A stretch of 64,000 nucleotides of DNA, taken from assembly GCA_001829315.1 (NCBI GenBank), contig MIAY01000017.1, forward strand, positions 69,568-133,567. Direction: 5' to 3'. The position numbers were made by a program, and so were the translations under genes. Positions 1 to 9,942 of this stretch are shown here, in pieces (position 1 is the first letter of the stretch; every line of letters begins with the position of its first letter). The stretch is from Spirochaetes bacterium GWE1_32_154. GTDB taxonomy: Bacteria > Spirochaetota > GWE2-31-10. The notes under the pieces are model-generated. The model did not search any database, was not told the origin of the DNA, and was given only the letters and a program-made list of their open reading frames with translations.

Positions 1-1283
1 AAAAGAAACACATCCTGTGTGACTACCGAAATAATAGATCGTAACGAAGAAAGTTTAATATCCAATATATCAACACCACCGATAAAAACAGTTCCCCTTG
101 GAGGATTAAACGTTCTTGTAATGCAATTAATAAAGGTTGTTTTACCGGAACCGGTTCGCCCTGTAATGGCAGTAATTTTATTTTTATCAATACTCAAATG
201 TATGTTTTTAAGTGAAAAAGAACTGTCGTTTGTATGCGGATAACTGAACGTAAGACCTTTAATTTCCACGTCATTTCCATGAACTTCCGACACAGCGTTT
301 TCAGTATCGAAAATCGCAGGTTTAACATCCAGGAGCGCCTCAATCCTTTTAACGGAAGAAAGACCTTTTGAAATGATATTTATACCCCAGCCTAGTGCAA
401 ATGACGGCCAGATTAACAAAATGAGATACTCATAAAACGCAACAAATTCACCAAGAGAAATGACTTTTTGCGTCGTCAGATACCCGCCATAGAGCAGGGT
501 TGTAAAAAAACTGAAACCTATTGCAAATTGAACCAATGCAGAAATAAGAGCTTCCATTTGTATGGTTTTAATCGTAATATCCCGATTTTTTTCATTACTC
601 TTATTAAATCTGTTTTGAGCACCATAATATTGTATAAAAGATTTAATAACCCTCACACCGGATATTGATTCCTGGGTTATATCAGATAAACCGCCGAAAG
701 CCTGTTGCTTATCTTCATACAAAGAATGCATTTTTTTTGTAATAACCATGCTCACAATACTGATAAGGGGTAACGGAAAACAGGCAACCAGAGTCAGTAC
801 TAAATCGGTCGTGGTAATCATCCGGAAAATAATTAAAGATGTCATTAACACGAAATCAGCTATCATTAGAAAACCCGGGCCGGTTATCATTCTGATTGCG
901 TTTAAATCATTGGTAAAGTAAGACATTAAATCACCGGTTTTATTTTTTGTATAAAACTCCTGTGAAAGATCTGAGAATTTATCGTATAGTTTTTTTCTCA
1001 TTTCCGTTTCAATTCGTCTGGCAGTGCCGAATAATGTATACCGCCAGACAAAACGAAAAAGTGTAACGATGGTTATAAAAATCATAATTTTTATTAAAAA
1101 CGGATAGACAGATGATATTACAGCATTTCCTGTTTTGATAGTATCAATAATATATCCGGTCTGGGCAGGAATAAATAATTCAGTTACATCAATTATAATT
1201 AATGCAAGCAAACCTATGATATAGGCTATATAATGTTTTTTCGTATAATGAAGTAATTTAATAAATAACTGAAATCTATTCAT
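1..1283 (-). CDS. ABC exporter, fused permease-ATPase (3' end off the window)
   Basis: The start at 1283 reads MNRFQLFIKLLHYTKK and is preceded by GAGG. A membrane-spanning exporter domain follows, with its first hydrophobic segment at about residues 18-45. Near the left edge the frame reaches an ATP-binding domain: GRTGSGKTT (Walker A, about residue 377) and then VVTQDVFLF (Q-loop). About 427 codons are visible. The signature motif, Walker B and H-loop lie beyond base 1. This is the half-transporter layout of the MsbA/LmrA group, which works as a dimer in the inner membrane and exports lipids, drugs or peptides. The substrate cannot be read from the sequence. Confidence 0.9.
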   Translation of the reverse strand, partial: MNRFQLFIKLLHYTKKHYIAYIIGLLALIIIDVTELFIPAQTGYIIDTIKTGNAVISSVYPFLIKIMIFITIVTLFRFVWRYTLFGTARRIETEMRKKLYDKFSDLSQEFYTKNKTGDLMSYFTNDLNAIRMITGPGFLMIADFVLMTSLIIFRMITTTDLVLTLVACFPLPLISIVSMVITKKMHSLYEDKQQAFGGLSDITQESISGVRVIKSFIQYYGAQNRFNKSNEKNRDITIKTIQMEALISALVQFAIGFSFFTTLLYGGYLTTQKVISLGEFVAFYEYLILLIWPSFALGWGINIISKGLSSVKRIEALLDVKPAIFDTENAVSEVHGNDVEIKGLTFSYPHTNDSSFSLKNIHLSIDKNKITAITGRTGSGKTTFINCITRTFNPPRGTVFIGGVDILDIKLSSLRSIISVVTQDVFL

Positions 1284-1398
1284 AATAGCCTCATAATGTA
1301 TTCATATACTAAAAAAAATATTTTTGCAAGAATCTATGATAGTAATGATTTCCTTTGCAGTTTATGTGCCTGTAAGTAAATGGAACTGCACAATAGAT

Positions 1399-2250
1399 TT
1401 ACTTTTCAATAGTCAGCATTTCTGCTGAACGATAAAAAGCTGCATTATTTTCAGGGTCGGTTTTGAATGGAAAATCGGAATCAAAAGAAGGTTCGAGGGA
1501 ATTAAAATTTATTATTTGGAGATAGCCCTCTATTTTTTTACCATCTCCATATAAATCTATAAAATAATCATGATCAGGCATAATGAAAGATATAGAGTAT
1601 TCAGATACAATTTCAGCTTCAAATGGTAAAACTATACTGAAATTTTTATCTGGATCCTGATCAGTAACCTTATCAACTAAAGGATAATTTAGAAATTTGA
1701 CATACTTTTTTAATTCAAGAATTGGCATTTCCTTTGGATTAAAAAAAGGTTTTGAACTCGTTAGCGTTATATTTGAACCTTTTTTTGCAGTAGTCACTGA
1801 CATTGTAACCGTATTTTCATAATCAATAACAACAACCTTAGAAGCACAATAACCATAAGCTGCAGTACCAGTCTTATTAACATCAACGATGTGATTAACA
1901 AAAAAATCCATACCACTATCATTAAAATTGTTTGAATCAATATTCTTTGGTACTTGAAATTGAGCAGCATAATCAGTTATAATTTTTAGTGGAGCGACTT
2001 CTTTATAATGAGAAGGAAAAAGTGTATGAGCCTCATCATCGGGCAACATTAATTTAGCTCTCAATACTGAAAAAGGCATTTTCACATCGCTATTTCTTGA
2101 TTGAAAAACAGGTAAATCCGCAATAACAGTAATAATATCACCGCCTTTAACTACTTTTTTATCGACTGTATAACCAAATGATAGTTGAAAAACTTCGGGA
2201 CATCCTATAATCAGTAACAATAAAGGAAATAATAACATCATTTTTTTCAT
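1399..2250 (-). CDS. hypothetical lipoprotein
   Basis: This 283-residue protein begins with a short charged end, a leucine-rich core and the lipobox LIIGC, so it is probably lipid-anchored at about Cys17. GGGAG lies 6-7 bases before the ATG. The mature part is polar, rich in beta-type sequence and has only two or three further Cys. I recognise no family. It stands alone between the ABC exporter and the ZIP-type transporter, with 115 and 145 bp spacers, so it may be transcribed separately. Confidence 0.7.
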   Translation of the reverse strand: MKKMMLLFPLLLLIIGCPEVFQLSFGYTVDKKVVKGGDIITVIADLPVFQSRNSDVKMPFSVLRAKLMLPDDEAHTLFPSHYKEVAPLKIITDYAAQFQVPKNIDSNNFNDSGMDFFVNHIVDVNKTGTAAYGYCASKVVVIDYENTVTMSVTTAKKGSNITLTSSKPFFNPKEMPILELKKYVKFLNYPLVDKVTDQDPDKNFSIVLPFEAEIVSEYSISFIMPDHDYFIDLYGDGKKIEGYLQIINFNSLEPSFDSDFPFKTDPENNAAFYRSAEMLTIEK

Positions 2251-2395
2251 ATTAAGCTCCCACTTTATATCTATTGTGAAACAGTTATACTTTGTTGTAA
2301 CTTTATTACCGGTTTATCTGCATTTATTGAGTTGTATAACATTGCAATCACATAGTTTCAATTACCAACACCATAGGATAACCCAATTTTTTGGT

Positions 2396-3685
2396 TTACT
2401 CAAGAGTCTTAAAGAAAATTGCAGCAAGAAACCCAGCCAAAGTTGATAGCCCGGTTATCCAACCGCCCCGGCGAAATGCTTCAGGAAGCATCGTTTGTGA
2501 AATCATGGTAAGCATGGCACCGGCAGCACTTCCTTGTATAAACGCAAAAAGCCAGTCAGGTGCTTTCTGAAAAAATATATTTCCAATAAAAGCGCCGACT
2601 CCGGTTATTATAGTAAGCGACCCCCACATCATAACAATTCTGAAAAAACTACGCCCCTGCTTCCTCATCCCCATAGAACTCGATAAAGCTTCGGGATAAT
2701 TAGATAAGAAAAGTCCGGCAAGTAATGATAATGATATTGTTGCATGAACAGTACTTGCTCCAATAACTAAAGACTCAGGAATACCGTCAAGTAATATACC
2801 CAGCCAAATTGCAAATGGAGCACCATGATGTTCTTCTGAAGCTTTTTTAATATCATCATCACTTGGTTTTGTAATCCACCCCTCTAATGTCATTGATGCT
2901 TTTTTTCTCCATTCATGGGCGATTATTTCATCAAGCGCCTGGGCATTCTGAAGCAGTTCAATACGTTTTTCGGTAACACTATGAAATGCCTGAGCTAATT
3001 CACCGGAACGGTTTACCACATGATAAAAATCATCACGTTTAATTTCCCAGCCGGCTACAGTTGACTGAGCAATTACTGATGCCGATCGGTTTTCTCCGGT
3101 AACAAGTGCGATCTCCCCTACAACATCACCGGTAGTCAATGTAGCGATTGTTTTATTGTGCCGGGTGTCAATAATATCAAGCACACCCTCTTCAATAAGT
3201 AAAAGCCGGTCACCTGGTTCATCCTGTTTCATAATAACACTACCGGGTTCATACGTAACTTGTACTATATAAGGAAGCAATTCCTGAATTTCTTCAGGGG
3301 GAAGATTTCTAAATAATGCAATTACTGAAAGTTTTTGAAGAAGCTCTTTATATGCTTTGGTTTTCTTTCTATTAAGATAAGTATAGGTTGTTGCTGTTTT
3401 TCGTAAAAAACCACCTTGTGAACTGACTAACTGATCGAGAATAACAAAAAAAATACCCCCTAAAATACTTCCAAATGCAAGCGGATAAAACTGCTCATGC
3501 TGAAGTGCACTACCTACAAGATCAATCGTTAAGGCAGCAAGTAATGCACCGCCACCGAATGCCATGAAGGCTGCTATTACCCGCTCCTTTGGTTTCCAGA
3601 ATATAATAGTTAAAGCACCTAATGGTAATGAAACAGCAGAAATCAATCCGAACATAAATGAATTTAATAAACCATTTGTAAACAT
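2396..3685 (-). CDS. ZIP-type metal transporter with an inserted cyclic-nucleotide-binding domain
   Basis: 429 residues. Residues 1-90 hold three hydrophobic segments. Residues about 115-235 form a cNMP-binding fold (LFRNLPPEEIQELLPYI, YEPGSVIMKQDEPGDRLLLI, then the phosphate-cassette-like GEIALVTGENRSAS). Residues about 285-429 hold the remaining membrane segments. In these, LLDGIPESLVIGAS and LFLSNYPEALSSSMGM occupy the places of the metal-binding HNxPEG-like motifs of ZIP transporters, but without the histidines. The soluble domain therefore lies inside the membrane domain, in the loop after helix 3. Such a design would let a nucleotide or similar ligand gate transport; that is inference. 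GGAGG precedes the ATG. The family is fairly sure, the transported ion is not. Confidence 0.75.
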   Translation of the reverse strand: MFTNGLLNSFMFGLISAVSLPLGALTIIFWKPKERVIAAFMAFGGGALLAALTIDLVGSALQHEQFYPLAFGSILGGIFFVILDQLVSSQGGFLRKTATTYTYLNRKKTKAYKELLQKLSVIALFRNLPPEEIQELLPYIVQVTYEPGSVIMKQDEPGDRLLLIEEGVLDIIDTRHNKTIATLTTGDVVGEIALVTGENRSASVIAQSTVAGWEIKRDDFYHVVNRSGELAQAFHSVTEKRIELLQNAQALDEIIAHEWRKKASMTLEGWITKPSDDDIKKASEEHHGAPFAIWLGILLDGIPESLVIGASTVHATISLSLLAGLFLSNYPEALSSSMGMRKQGRSFFRIVMMWGSLTIITGVGAFIGNIFFQKAPDWLFAFIQGSAAGAMLTMISQTMLPEAFRRGGWITGLSTLAGFLAAIFFKTLE

Positions 3686-3764
3686 ACCAACCTCCAGACT
3701 TCATAAAAGATTATCTTAAAACATACTTTACTTATCAACCACAAAGAAAGTAAAATTCCTTCAT

Positions 3765-6344
3765 TTATGTTTCAAAAGGAAGTTTAATAGTAAATTTTGT
3801 CCATTCACCATCAAGTGACTCTACAGAAATAGAACCTTTATGCGTCTGGGTAATAATAAAATACGTCACGGTCAACCCGAGACCCGTTCCTACCCCGACA
3901 GGTTTTGTAGTAAAAAATGGTTCAAATATTCTTTTACGAACACTATCAGTCATTCCGCCACCATTATCCTGTATTACGATAATGATTTCACTTCCGATTT
4001 CTCTAAAGGTGGAAACTTGCAATTCCGGTTTATATTCAGTAACCGATTGCGTTGCTTTTTCAATCATGGAAAAAGCAGCATTTTTAATAAGATTAATAAA
4101 AACCTGCTCAATTTCAGTTTTTTTAATACTTATTAGCGGTAAATCAGGTGAATAATTTTTTACGATATTTATTTGTTTAAAGTCGTATTTCTTTTCTATA
4201 TCATAATCCGTACAAGTAAGATTAATGGTAAAATCAAGTATTTCATTAATTGACACGTCTTCTTTTCCGGCATTACTTTTCCTGCTGAAATTAAGCATAT
4301 TAGATACTATGTATGCTGCCCGTTTTCCTGATGAATTAATACCATCAATATAACTCAGTATATTTCTACGCTTCAAATATTCATTTATTTGTTCAAGTGA
4401 TATACCCAATTCATTACAAGTTTCCAGATTTGCAGGTAGCTCAGAAGATAAACGACGCATCATATTTTGCCCCCCCTGAATAATAGCAGCCAAAGGATTG
4501 TTAATTTCATGTGCCATACCGGCAGCCAGTTCACCAATAGTTACCATTTTTTCTGTTTGAACCAACATTTCCCTGAACCTGTTTTTTTCAGTAATATCAT
4601 CAAGAACTATAACAAGCCCCTCATTTTCAATCGGATAAATACTTATATCATAATAGTAGAAAACACCCTTTTCCTGTTTTTTAAGACTTTCAATAATAAC
4701 CATTTCCTGTGTAACACAAGACTCATTCATTTTTTTTTCAAGTTCGGTAAAATAATCAGTTAAATGTTTTAAATCATTCGTATTTTCAAATTCAAAAGGA
4801 AGCCCTGGTAATTTGAAGTTATTTGTAATAACGACATTTCGTTTATTATCAACAGCAATTATTAAAGACTGCATTGAGTTAATAACTTTATTTAGATAAT
4901 TTTTTGTACTCACAAGCTCCCTGCTCATCGCAATTGCATCTGATAAATCATTAAAAACAACATAAAGTTCATTATTTGCTAATGAAAATGATATTTCAAC
5001 ATCTCTTACAATACCATCCTTAGTTACAATTTTATATATTCGCCCTTTTGAATACATAACTCCTGAAGACACTGCAGTTTCAATATCTGACTTCCATAAT
5101 AATTCACTTTCTATGCGGTATTTTTCATCCGGATATGCTTTAAGACTCCATTCAGTGACTGTATGTACGTCACCAATATCATACCCGAATAATGATACAA
5201 ATTTTGCATTAACATAGATAAGTTTACCATCCAATCCGGCAACACCAATACCCACGGGTATATTCTCACTTAATGATCTGAATTTTTTTTCGCTTTGCCT
5301 GATTTCTTCTTCCCTGGATTTAATTGACATCTGCATTCTATTAAAATAATCGTAGAGTTGCTGAAATTCATATAATCCGCTCAATGCACCACCTTCAGAA
5401 TATTCACCTGATGATAATCGATCCATACTTTTTACAAATCCTGCCAATGATTTATTAAATTTGACAAGTAAATTATTTGACATGACAAAAAGCATTACTA
5501 ATAATACAATCAAATAACCGAATTGAATATAATTTATCTGACGAACTACAAAAAAAACATCTTCTTCTTCCTGATCTATAATAATAGTCCAATGAATATT
5601 TTCGAGATACAGATAACTCACCAGAATTTTATTTTTTCCTGATTTCCGCTCAAAAACACCTGATTTATTTATTTTCAATTCTTTTAATAATTCAACATCA
5701 ACTTTATAACTTTCAGCATAAAAAGCTTTATCCGTCACAATATATACACCATTTCTATCAAGTATACTTGCTGTAATCGAACTTTCTTTACTGATATCTG
5801 CAATCTTTTCCTCAATGACTACCAAATTAATATATGCAACAATTATATACTCATTCATAGGGAAAGCAACAGTGAGAGAGCGATTTGAAGTTTCATTTGA
5901 AACAAAAGACTTTGACCAGAAAGGTTTGCCGGATTTTTTAGTCTCGGTGAAAAATTCACTTCTTGCATAACTAAAACCGACAGAAGATACAAGTATTTTT
6001 GATGCAGAAACAACGGTTCCATATTCATCAAGAATCATTATTCCATCAAAAAAATCATAACTGTCAGCATAAGTATCAAGTAATGTATTCACACTTACAG
6101 ATTGTGGAGTATTTTTCCGGATGGTAATTATTTTACTTAAATTATTTAGAATATTAATTTTTTCCTCATAATAATTATCTATAATTATCGATATACTATT
6201 TATTAAAATTTTATTTTGTTTATACACATACTTTTTCATCTGTGAAAAAATCATAACCAGAGAGAAAAATACAAATATAAGATTAAATAGCACAACAAGA
6301 AGAACAGTATAAAGAAATATACCTTTAATGCTTCTATTCATCAT
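3765..6344 (-). CDS. membrane sensor histidine kinase (extracytoplasmic sensor, PAS, HisKA, HATPase)
   Basis: 859 residues. There is one membrane helix at about 10-33, a large extracytoplasmic Cache-like sensor, and a second helix at about 275-297. A PAS domain follows (ENIPVGIGVAGLDGKLIYVN), then a second PAS-like region. The kinase core has the H-box ELAAGMAHEINNPLA, the N-box FINLIKNAAFSM, and G-boxes DNGGGM and TGLGLTV. Its ATG overlaps the stop of the upstream LivK-like lipoprotein gene as TAATG, so the two are translationally coupled. The likely design is that the lipoprotein binds a small molecule and the kinase reads its state. No response regulator lies next to it. Confidence 0.9.
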   Translation of the reverse strand: MMNRSIKGIFLYTVLLVVLFNLIFVFFSLVMIFSQMKKYVYKQNKILINSISIIIDNYYEEKINILNNLSKIITIRKNTPQSVSVNTLLDTYADSYDFFDGIMILDEYGTVVSASKILVSSVGFSYARSEFFTETKKSGKPFWSKSFVSNETSNRSLTVAFPMNEYIIVAYINLVVIEEKIADISKESSITASILDRNGVYIVTDKAFYAESYKVDVELLKELKINKSGVFERKSGKNKILVSYLYLENIHWTIIIDQEEEDVFFVVRQINYIQFGYLIVLLVMLFVMSNNLLVKFNKSLAGFVKSMDRLSSGEYSEGGALSGLYEFQQLYDYFNRMQMSIKSREEEIRQSEKKFRSLSENIPVGIGVAGLDGKLIYVNAKFVSLFGYDIGDVHTVTEWSLKAYPDEKYRIESELLWKSDIETAVSSGVMYSKGRIYKIVTKDGIVRDVEISFSLANNELYVVFNDLSDAIAMSRELVSTKNYLNKVINSMQSLIIAVDNKRNVVITNNFKLPGLPFEFENTNDLKHLTDYFTELEKKMNESCVTQEMVIIESLKKQEKGVFYYYDISIYPIENEGLVIVLDDITEKNRFREMLVQTEKMVTIGELAAGMAHEINNPLAAIIQGGQNMMRRLSSELPANLETCNELGISLEQINEYLKRRNILSYIDGINSSGKRAAYIVSNMLNFSRKSNAGKEDVSINEILDFTINLTCTDYDIEKKYDFKQINIVKNYSPDLPLISIKKTEIEQVFINLIKNAAFSMIEKATQSVTEYKPELQVSTFREIGSEIIIVIQDNGGGMTDSVRKRIFEPFFTTKPVGVGTGLGLTVTYFIITQTHKGSISVESLDGEWTKFTIKLPFET

Positions 6345-7432
6345 TATTCTATCCGTTTAAACTGACCATTTTTGATTGTATATAAATAAAGCTCTCTTAC
6401 ACCGTCACCAAATTCATCAATACCGATTTGCTGTTGTACACCTTGAAATGTTTTTATTGATTTTAGTGCAGTTAAAACATCATTGTTTTTAACTCGCTTT
6501 AATACTTCAGCAGCATATTGGGCTGATTCATATCCGAAAAGTCCGCTAAAGTTCGGGTATTCATTATATACTTCAAAATATTTATTTTTAAACTTCTGAT
6601 AAGAAGGTTCATTATCATGAAGAAGAAATAAACTGACATGAACTGTATCTTCAACAGACTCACCACCATTTTCAATTAAAGCTCCCATTATCGACCATGC
6701 CGACATCATTACTCTGGAAGTAACTTTCTTTTTTCTTAATACCTGACACAGCTTCGCATTGGTAACAGAATCATTAATTGCAAGTATTACATCTGCATTA
6801 TCCTTATAAAGAATATCAGCAACCTCATTAAGATCTTTCTTTTGATCATTGTTTAATATAATACTATTTAATACTCTTTTATCATTCCCAAGTTCATTTA
6901 AAAATGAATTCATAATTACTTCAGCAAAAGATTTATTATCAATATCATAAATGATATTCACTGTTTTATATCCAATTTTTTTTGCATATGCACCAAGATA
7001 TTTTCCCTGATAATCATTTGAACTTGTTATTCTGAAAAGATAATCATCCAGTCCGGAAAAATTATCACCTGAAATTGTTGCCGAAATCATAGGAATTTTT
7101 AATTGATTAGCTTTTATTTGAGCTTCTAATCCTTCACCGCTTGTGAGATGACCAATTACGATTGCGGCACCTTTATTATAAACATCTTCAATGCACTCTC
7201 CGGTTTTATCCGGCATACTTTGCACATCTGCTTCTATCAATTCAACCCTGCGACCATTTATACCGCCACTTTTATTCAATTCATCAAAATAGAGTAGCGC
7301 CCCATTTCGTCCGTTTGCACCGAGTGGTGCACCACTACCGCTTAAACTCCCAATAAAACCAACCTTGTATGTTTTACTTCCACATCCGGTCAGCAGAAAT
7401 AACAGAAAAAAAAGCGTGATGAATTTACTCAT
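6344..7432 (-). CDS. LivK-like periplasmic ligand-binding lipoprotein
   Basis: 362 residues with a signal sequence and lipobox LLTGCGSK, followed by YKVGFIGSLSGSGAPLGAN and GGINGRRVELIEAD. These are hallmarks of the type I periplasmic binding fold used by branched-chain amino acid and amide ABC transporters. No permease or ATPase gene is adjacent. The next gene is a sensor kinase whose start overlaps this stop codon, so this protein more likely serves as a sensory co-receptor than as a transport component. The ligand is unknown. Confidence 0.85.
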   Translation of the reverse strand: MSKFITLFFLLFLLTGCGSKTYKVGFIGSLSGSGAPLGANGRNGALLYFDELNKSGGINGRRVELIEADVQSMPDKTGECIEDVYNKGAAIVIGHLTSGEGLEAQIKANQLKIPMISATISGDNFSGLDDYLFRITSSNDYQGKYLGAYAKKIGYKTVNIIYDIDNKSFAEVIMNSFLNELGNDKRVLNSIILNNDQKKDLNEVADILYKDNADVILAINDSVTNAKLCQVLRKKKVTSRVMMSAWSIMGALIENGGESVEDTVHVSLFLLHDNEPSYQKFKNKYFEVYNEYPNFSGLFGYESAQYAAEVLKRVKNNDVLTALKSIKTFQGVQQQIGIDEFGDGVRELYLYTIKNGQFKRIE

Positions 7433-7525
7433 ATAAAACTCCTCACTAATAGTATAAAATATAATTTTTTAAAATGAAATAGGATATACTACAAAAAAAG
7501 CCTATAAATAAAAAAACAAACACAA

Positions 7526-7645
7526 GAGACTCTTGCAAAAATCATGATTACATTATTTTTGTTCCCGTCGATACGCAATTAAATTGCGTTAGAGGTAGCC
7601 TCATGCAAAAATTCAAGATTTAAAGAGTATTTTTGCAAGAGGCTC
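7526..7645. mobile_element. palindromic MITE-like element, copy A
   Basis: A 120-bp copy of the dispersed element: it begins GAGACTCTTGCAAAAAT and ends TTTTTGCAAGAGGCTC. The 4 bp ACAA flank it on both sides as a direct duplication. The central hairpin has arms ACGCAAT/ATTGCGT around TAA. It lies between the LivK/kinase operon and the downstream outer-membrane protein gene and carries no open frame of note. Confidence 0.88.
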
Positions 7646-7702
7646 ACAAGGCATGTTTTTTTAAATGCATATTATAAATTTAATTCTTCAAGACACCTCT
7701 AT

Positions 7703-8512
7703 TTATTCACGCCAGTTTATCTTTTTAACTTCATCATTATTCTGTCGTACCATAAATGAAAATTTAAAACTTATTGAAAATGCCCCGCTTAAAAAATGGA
7801 TTATGTCCATATTGGGATAAGCCTGATTTGTATAACTAAACTCATACCCTGTATCAATTCCAACTGCATACGTTACACCTGAAGGATAATTAAAAGTCCA
7901 TGTATGATCAACTTGAATTGCACTCTTGTTTTTTATTGAATTTCTCATAAACATTGAACCAAATGAAAAAACATTCTGAAATGTCGTTCTAAAAGTATAA
8001 TTTATTCTTTTTTTATTTGTTCCTGCCATTATACTTGCAAATAGAGGAAACCCGACAGTTAAATTCGGGTAGTAATCAAGTCCACTTCCAATTTTTAACG
8101 ATACATTACAGTTCCCTTTTATAAGAGCTCTTTTCCAGCTTATATTAGATAAAAGTGTCGGCCCAAAAAATGCAAAATCTGTAAACATCTCATTAACTAT
8201 CGGTGATACAATCAGAAAAGTGCCACCAATTTCATCATTATTACTAACTGCATAATATTTCCCGCCACCTAAAGCTAATGTTGGTATTGCTGTTAATAAA
8301 AATGCCGGATAAAGGTCACCTCTTTTGTTTGTCAAATCATTATAATGATATAAGGGAAATTCGGTAAACCATGAATAAATCCCGCCCTGACTGGTACCTT
8401 TATCAAGAACTTTTGCATCATCAAATAAATCTCTATAGATTCGGGCTGAAACAATGTCATGTATAGAAAAAAGTATTACAACGACACATGATACGATTTT
8501 TATTATTTTCAT
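7703..8512 (-). CDS. probable outer-membrane beta-barrel protein
   Basis: 269 residues. A signal peptide (hydrophobic core at 5-20, cleavage probably near VSA-R) is followed by alternating polar and aromatic stretches such as YTFRTTFQNVFSFGSMF and FLSGAFSISFKFSFMV, typical of membrane beta-strands. There is no recognisable conserved domain. It begins 31 bp after the LVIVD-repeat lipoprotein gene and is probably cotranscribed with it, so the two may act together at the outer membrane. The function is unknown. Confidence 0.6.
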   Translation of the reverse strand: MKIIKIVSCVVVILFSIHDIVSARIYRDLFDDAKVLDKGTSQGGIYSWFTEFPLYHYNDLTNKRGDLYPAFLLTAIPTLALGGGKYYAVSNNDEIGGTFLIVSPIVNEMFTDFAFFGPTLLSNISWKRALIKGNCNVSLKIGSGLDYYPNLTVGFPLFASIMAGTNKKRINYTFRTTFQNVFSFGSMFMRNSIKNKSAIQVDHTWTFNYPSGVTYAVGIDTGYEFSYTNQAYPNMDIIHFLSGAFSISFKFSFMVRQNNDEVKKINWRE

Positions 8513-8543
8513 TTTTTCTCCATATTGTTGTAAAAAGCAATTA

Positions 8544-9857
8544 CTACTTTTTAATTGTTATTGTTGATAATTGATTTAAATCATTACTGGTATCAATACT
8601 GTACTGACGAAGTTCTTCAGGTCCGGTCACCATGATAAGTGAAGCTGATACAGGTATGACATCATACGTTTCAAAATCACCAATCTGTTTTATAAATGTT
8701 ACATCAGGTATCTTACTGATGTCATACAATTTAAGTCCTGCAGTGCCATCACATACGAACAAACTGTTATTGAGAATCCCAAGTCCATACGGCCCCTGCA
8801 TTGAAACTGTTTTTTTTAGTTCCGGTTTAATTATGTTGCTAATGTCAATTACTTCAAGCTCATTCTGAGAACCGTTCCAATTTCCGGCTCGTAATGTAAC
8901 ATACGCGAAATCCCCCTGCGCAACAACCGGGTCAAAACTTCGCACATGAAGAAACCTTGACTTAAATTGTGGATTTGAAGGGTCTTCAACGCTATAAATG
9001 TACATTCCATTCTGAGCACCGATAAAAAGCAATTCTTTTTCAGCATAGGGATATATTGTCTCAATATTTATTCCAATATTGATGTTACTGAAAAGAACAG
9101 GATTTGCAGGGATTTCAATATTAAAAAGCTGAAGTGCTTTTTCACCGACAATAGTATATAAAAAGTTTTTATAAATAGTAAATTTTGCCATTGAACCACC
9201 CTGACCGGTCTGCACATTTTCAGCCATCGCATCAGTGGCCATCATTCCGCCAAAACCCCGCATATAACCTGTTTGCATATCAGAGGTGATACGGGTTTCA
9301 ACTTTTCTATCCCACCTGATTACAACGCCCTTTGAATCATCAATATTTTCAGAATATGTCGTCTGGTTTAAATCAGAATCATCACGACCGGCTGATGAAA
9401 CAAAGTATAAAACTTTTTCCAGTCTTTTGAGTGTAGTTACTGTATTCAAATCAGGAAGACCTGAAATATCAAGAGCTAAAAGGTCAACATAATTATCAGC
9501 ATATAGAACACCATCTCTAACAGCCATATCGATATTTCCAATGATCGCAACCATTCCAAGATATACCGGGGTTGATGGATTTGTGTTGTCATAAAAATGA
9601 ATACCTTTTTCTACCTCATTAATCAGCAGGTATGGATCGTAATAATAAATCTTGCCGGCGTTCGTCACTTCTTGCGGTTCAATCACTGACTTGACCGGTG
9701 AACGCATTTCTTCATAACTCATATAAACAGGTGAGTAAATAACAACTTCCTCGTAGGAACAGGAAAATGATATAACAGATATAAGGCTAAAAATAAAAAA
9801 ACAAGTTAATTGTATCAAATGTTTTAATAAGATCAGATTATTTGTATTTTTTTTCAT
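8544..9857 (-). CDS. LVIVD-repeat lipoprotein (beta-propeller-like)
   Basis: I place the start at 9857 (MKKNTNN), because GGAGG lies 7 bases upstream, rather than at the in-frame ATG 39 bases further up. The 437-residue product has a signal sequence ending in SVISFSC, a possible lipidation site. It then carries repeated blocks such as LLALDISGLPDL, LQLFNIEIPANPVL, MYIYSVEDPSNPQF, LEVIDISNIIKPEL and LKLYDISKIPDV. These are LVIVD-type repeats, which build a surface-exposed propeller. The role is unknown. The next gene down is a probable outer-membrane barrel. Confidence 0.8.
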   Translation of the reverse strand: MKKNTNNLILLKHLIQLTCFFIFSLISVISFSCSYEEVVIYSPVYMSYEEMRSPVKSVIEPQEVTNAGKIYYYDPYLLINEVEKGIHFYDNTNPSTPVYLGMVAIIGNIDMAVRDGVLYADNYVDLLALDISGLPDLNTVTTLKRLEKVLYFVSSAGRDDSDLNQTTYSENIDDSKGVVIRWDRKVETRITSDMQTGYMRGFGGMMATDAMAENVQTGQGGSMAKFTIYKNFLYTIVGEKALQLFNIEIPANPVLFSNINIGINIETIYPYAEKELLFIGAQNGMYIYSVEDPSNPQFKSRFLHVRSFDPVVAQGDFAYVTLRAGNWNGSQNELEVIDISNIIKPELKKTVSMQGPYGLGILNNSLFVCDGTAGLKLYDISKIPDVTFIKQIGDFETYDVIPVSASLIMVTGPEELRQYSIDTSNDLNQLSTITIKK

Positions 9858-9871
9858 ATAATCCTCCACAT

Positions 9872-9913
9872 GTATTATACATAAATTGTAAAACATTATA
9901 TGTAAATTGTAAA
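9872..9913 (-). repeat. two tandem 21-bp direct repeats upstream of the LVIVD lipoprotein gene
   Basis: Read on the minus strand, two adjacent 21-bp units (9913-9893 and 9892-9872) both begin TTTACAATTTA and both contain TATAAT, matching at 17 of 21 positions. They end 14 bp before the start codon of the LVIVD gene. The 21-bp period equals two helical turns. This could be a pair of operator sites or a duplicated promoter segment. Confidence 0.5.
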
Positions 9914-9942
9914 GGAAGTTTGTTCTGTATTTTTAATTGCGT

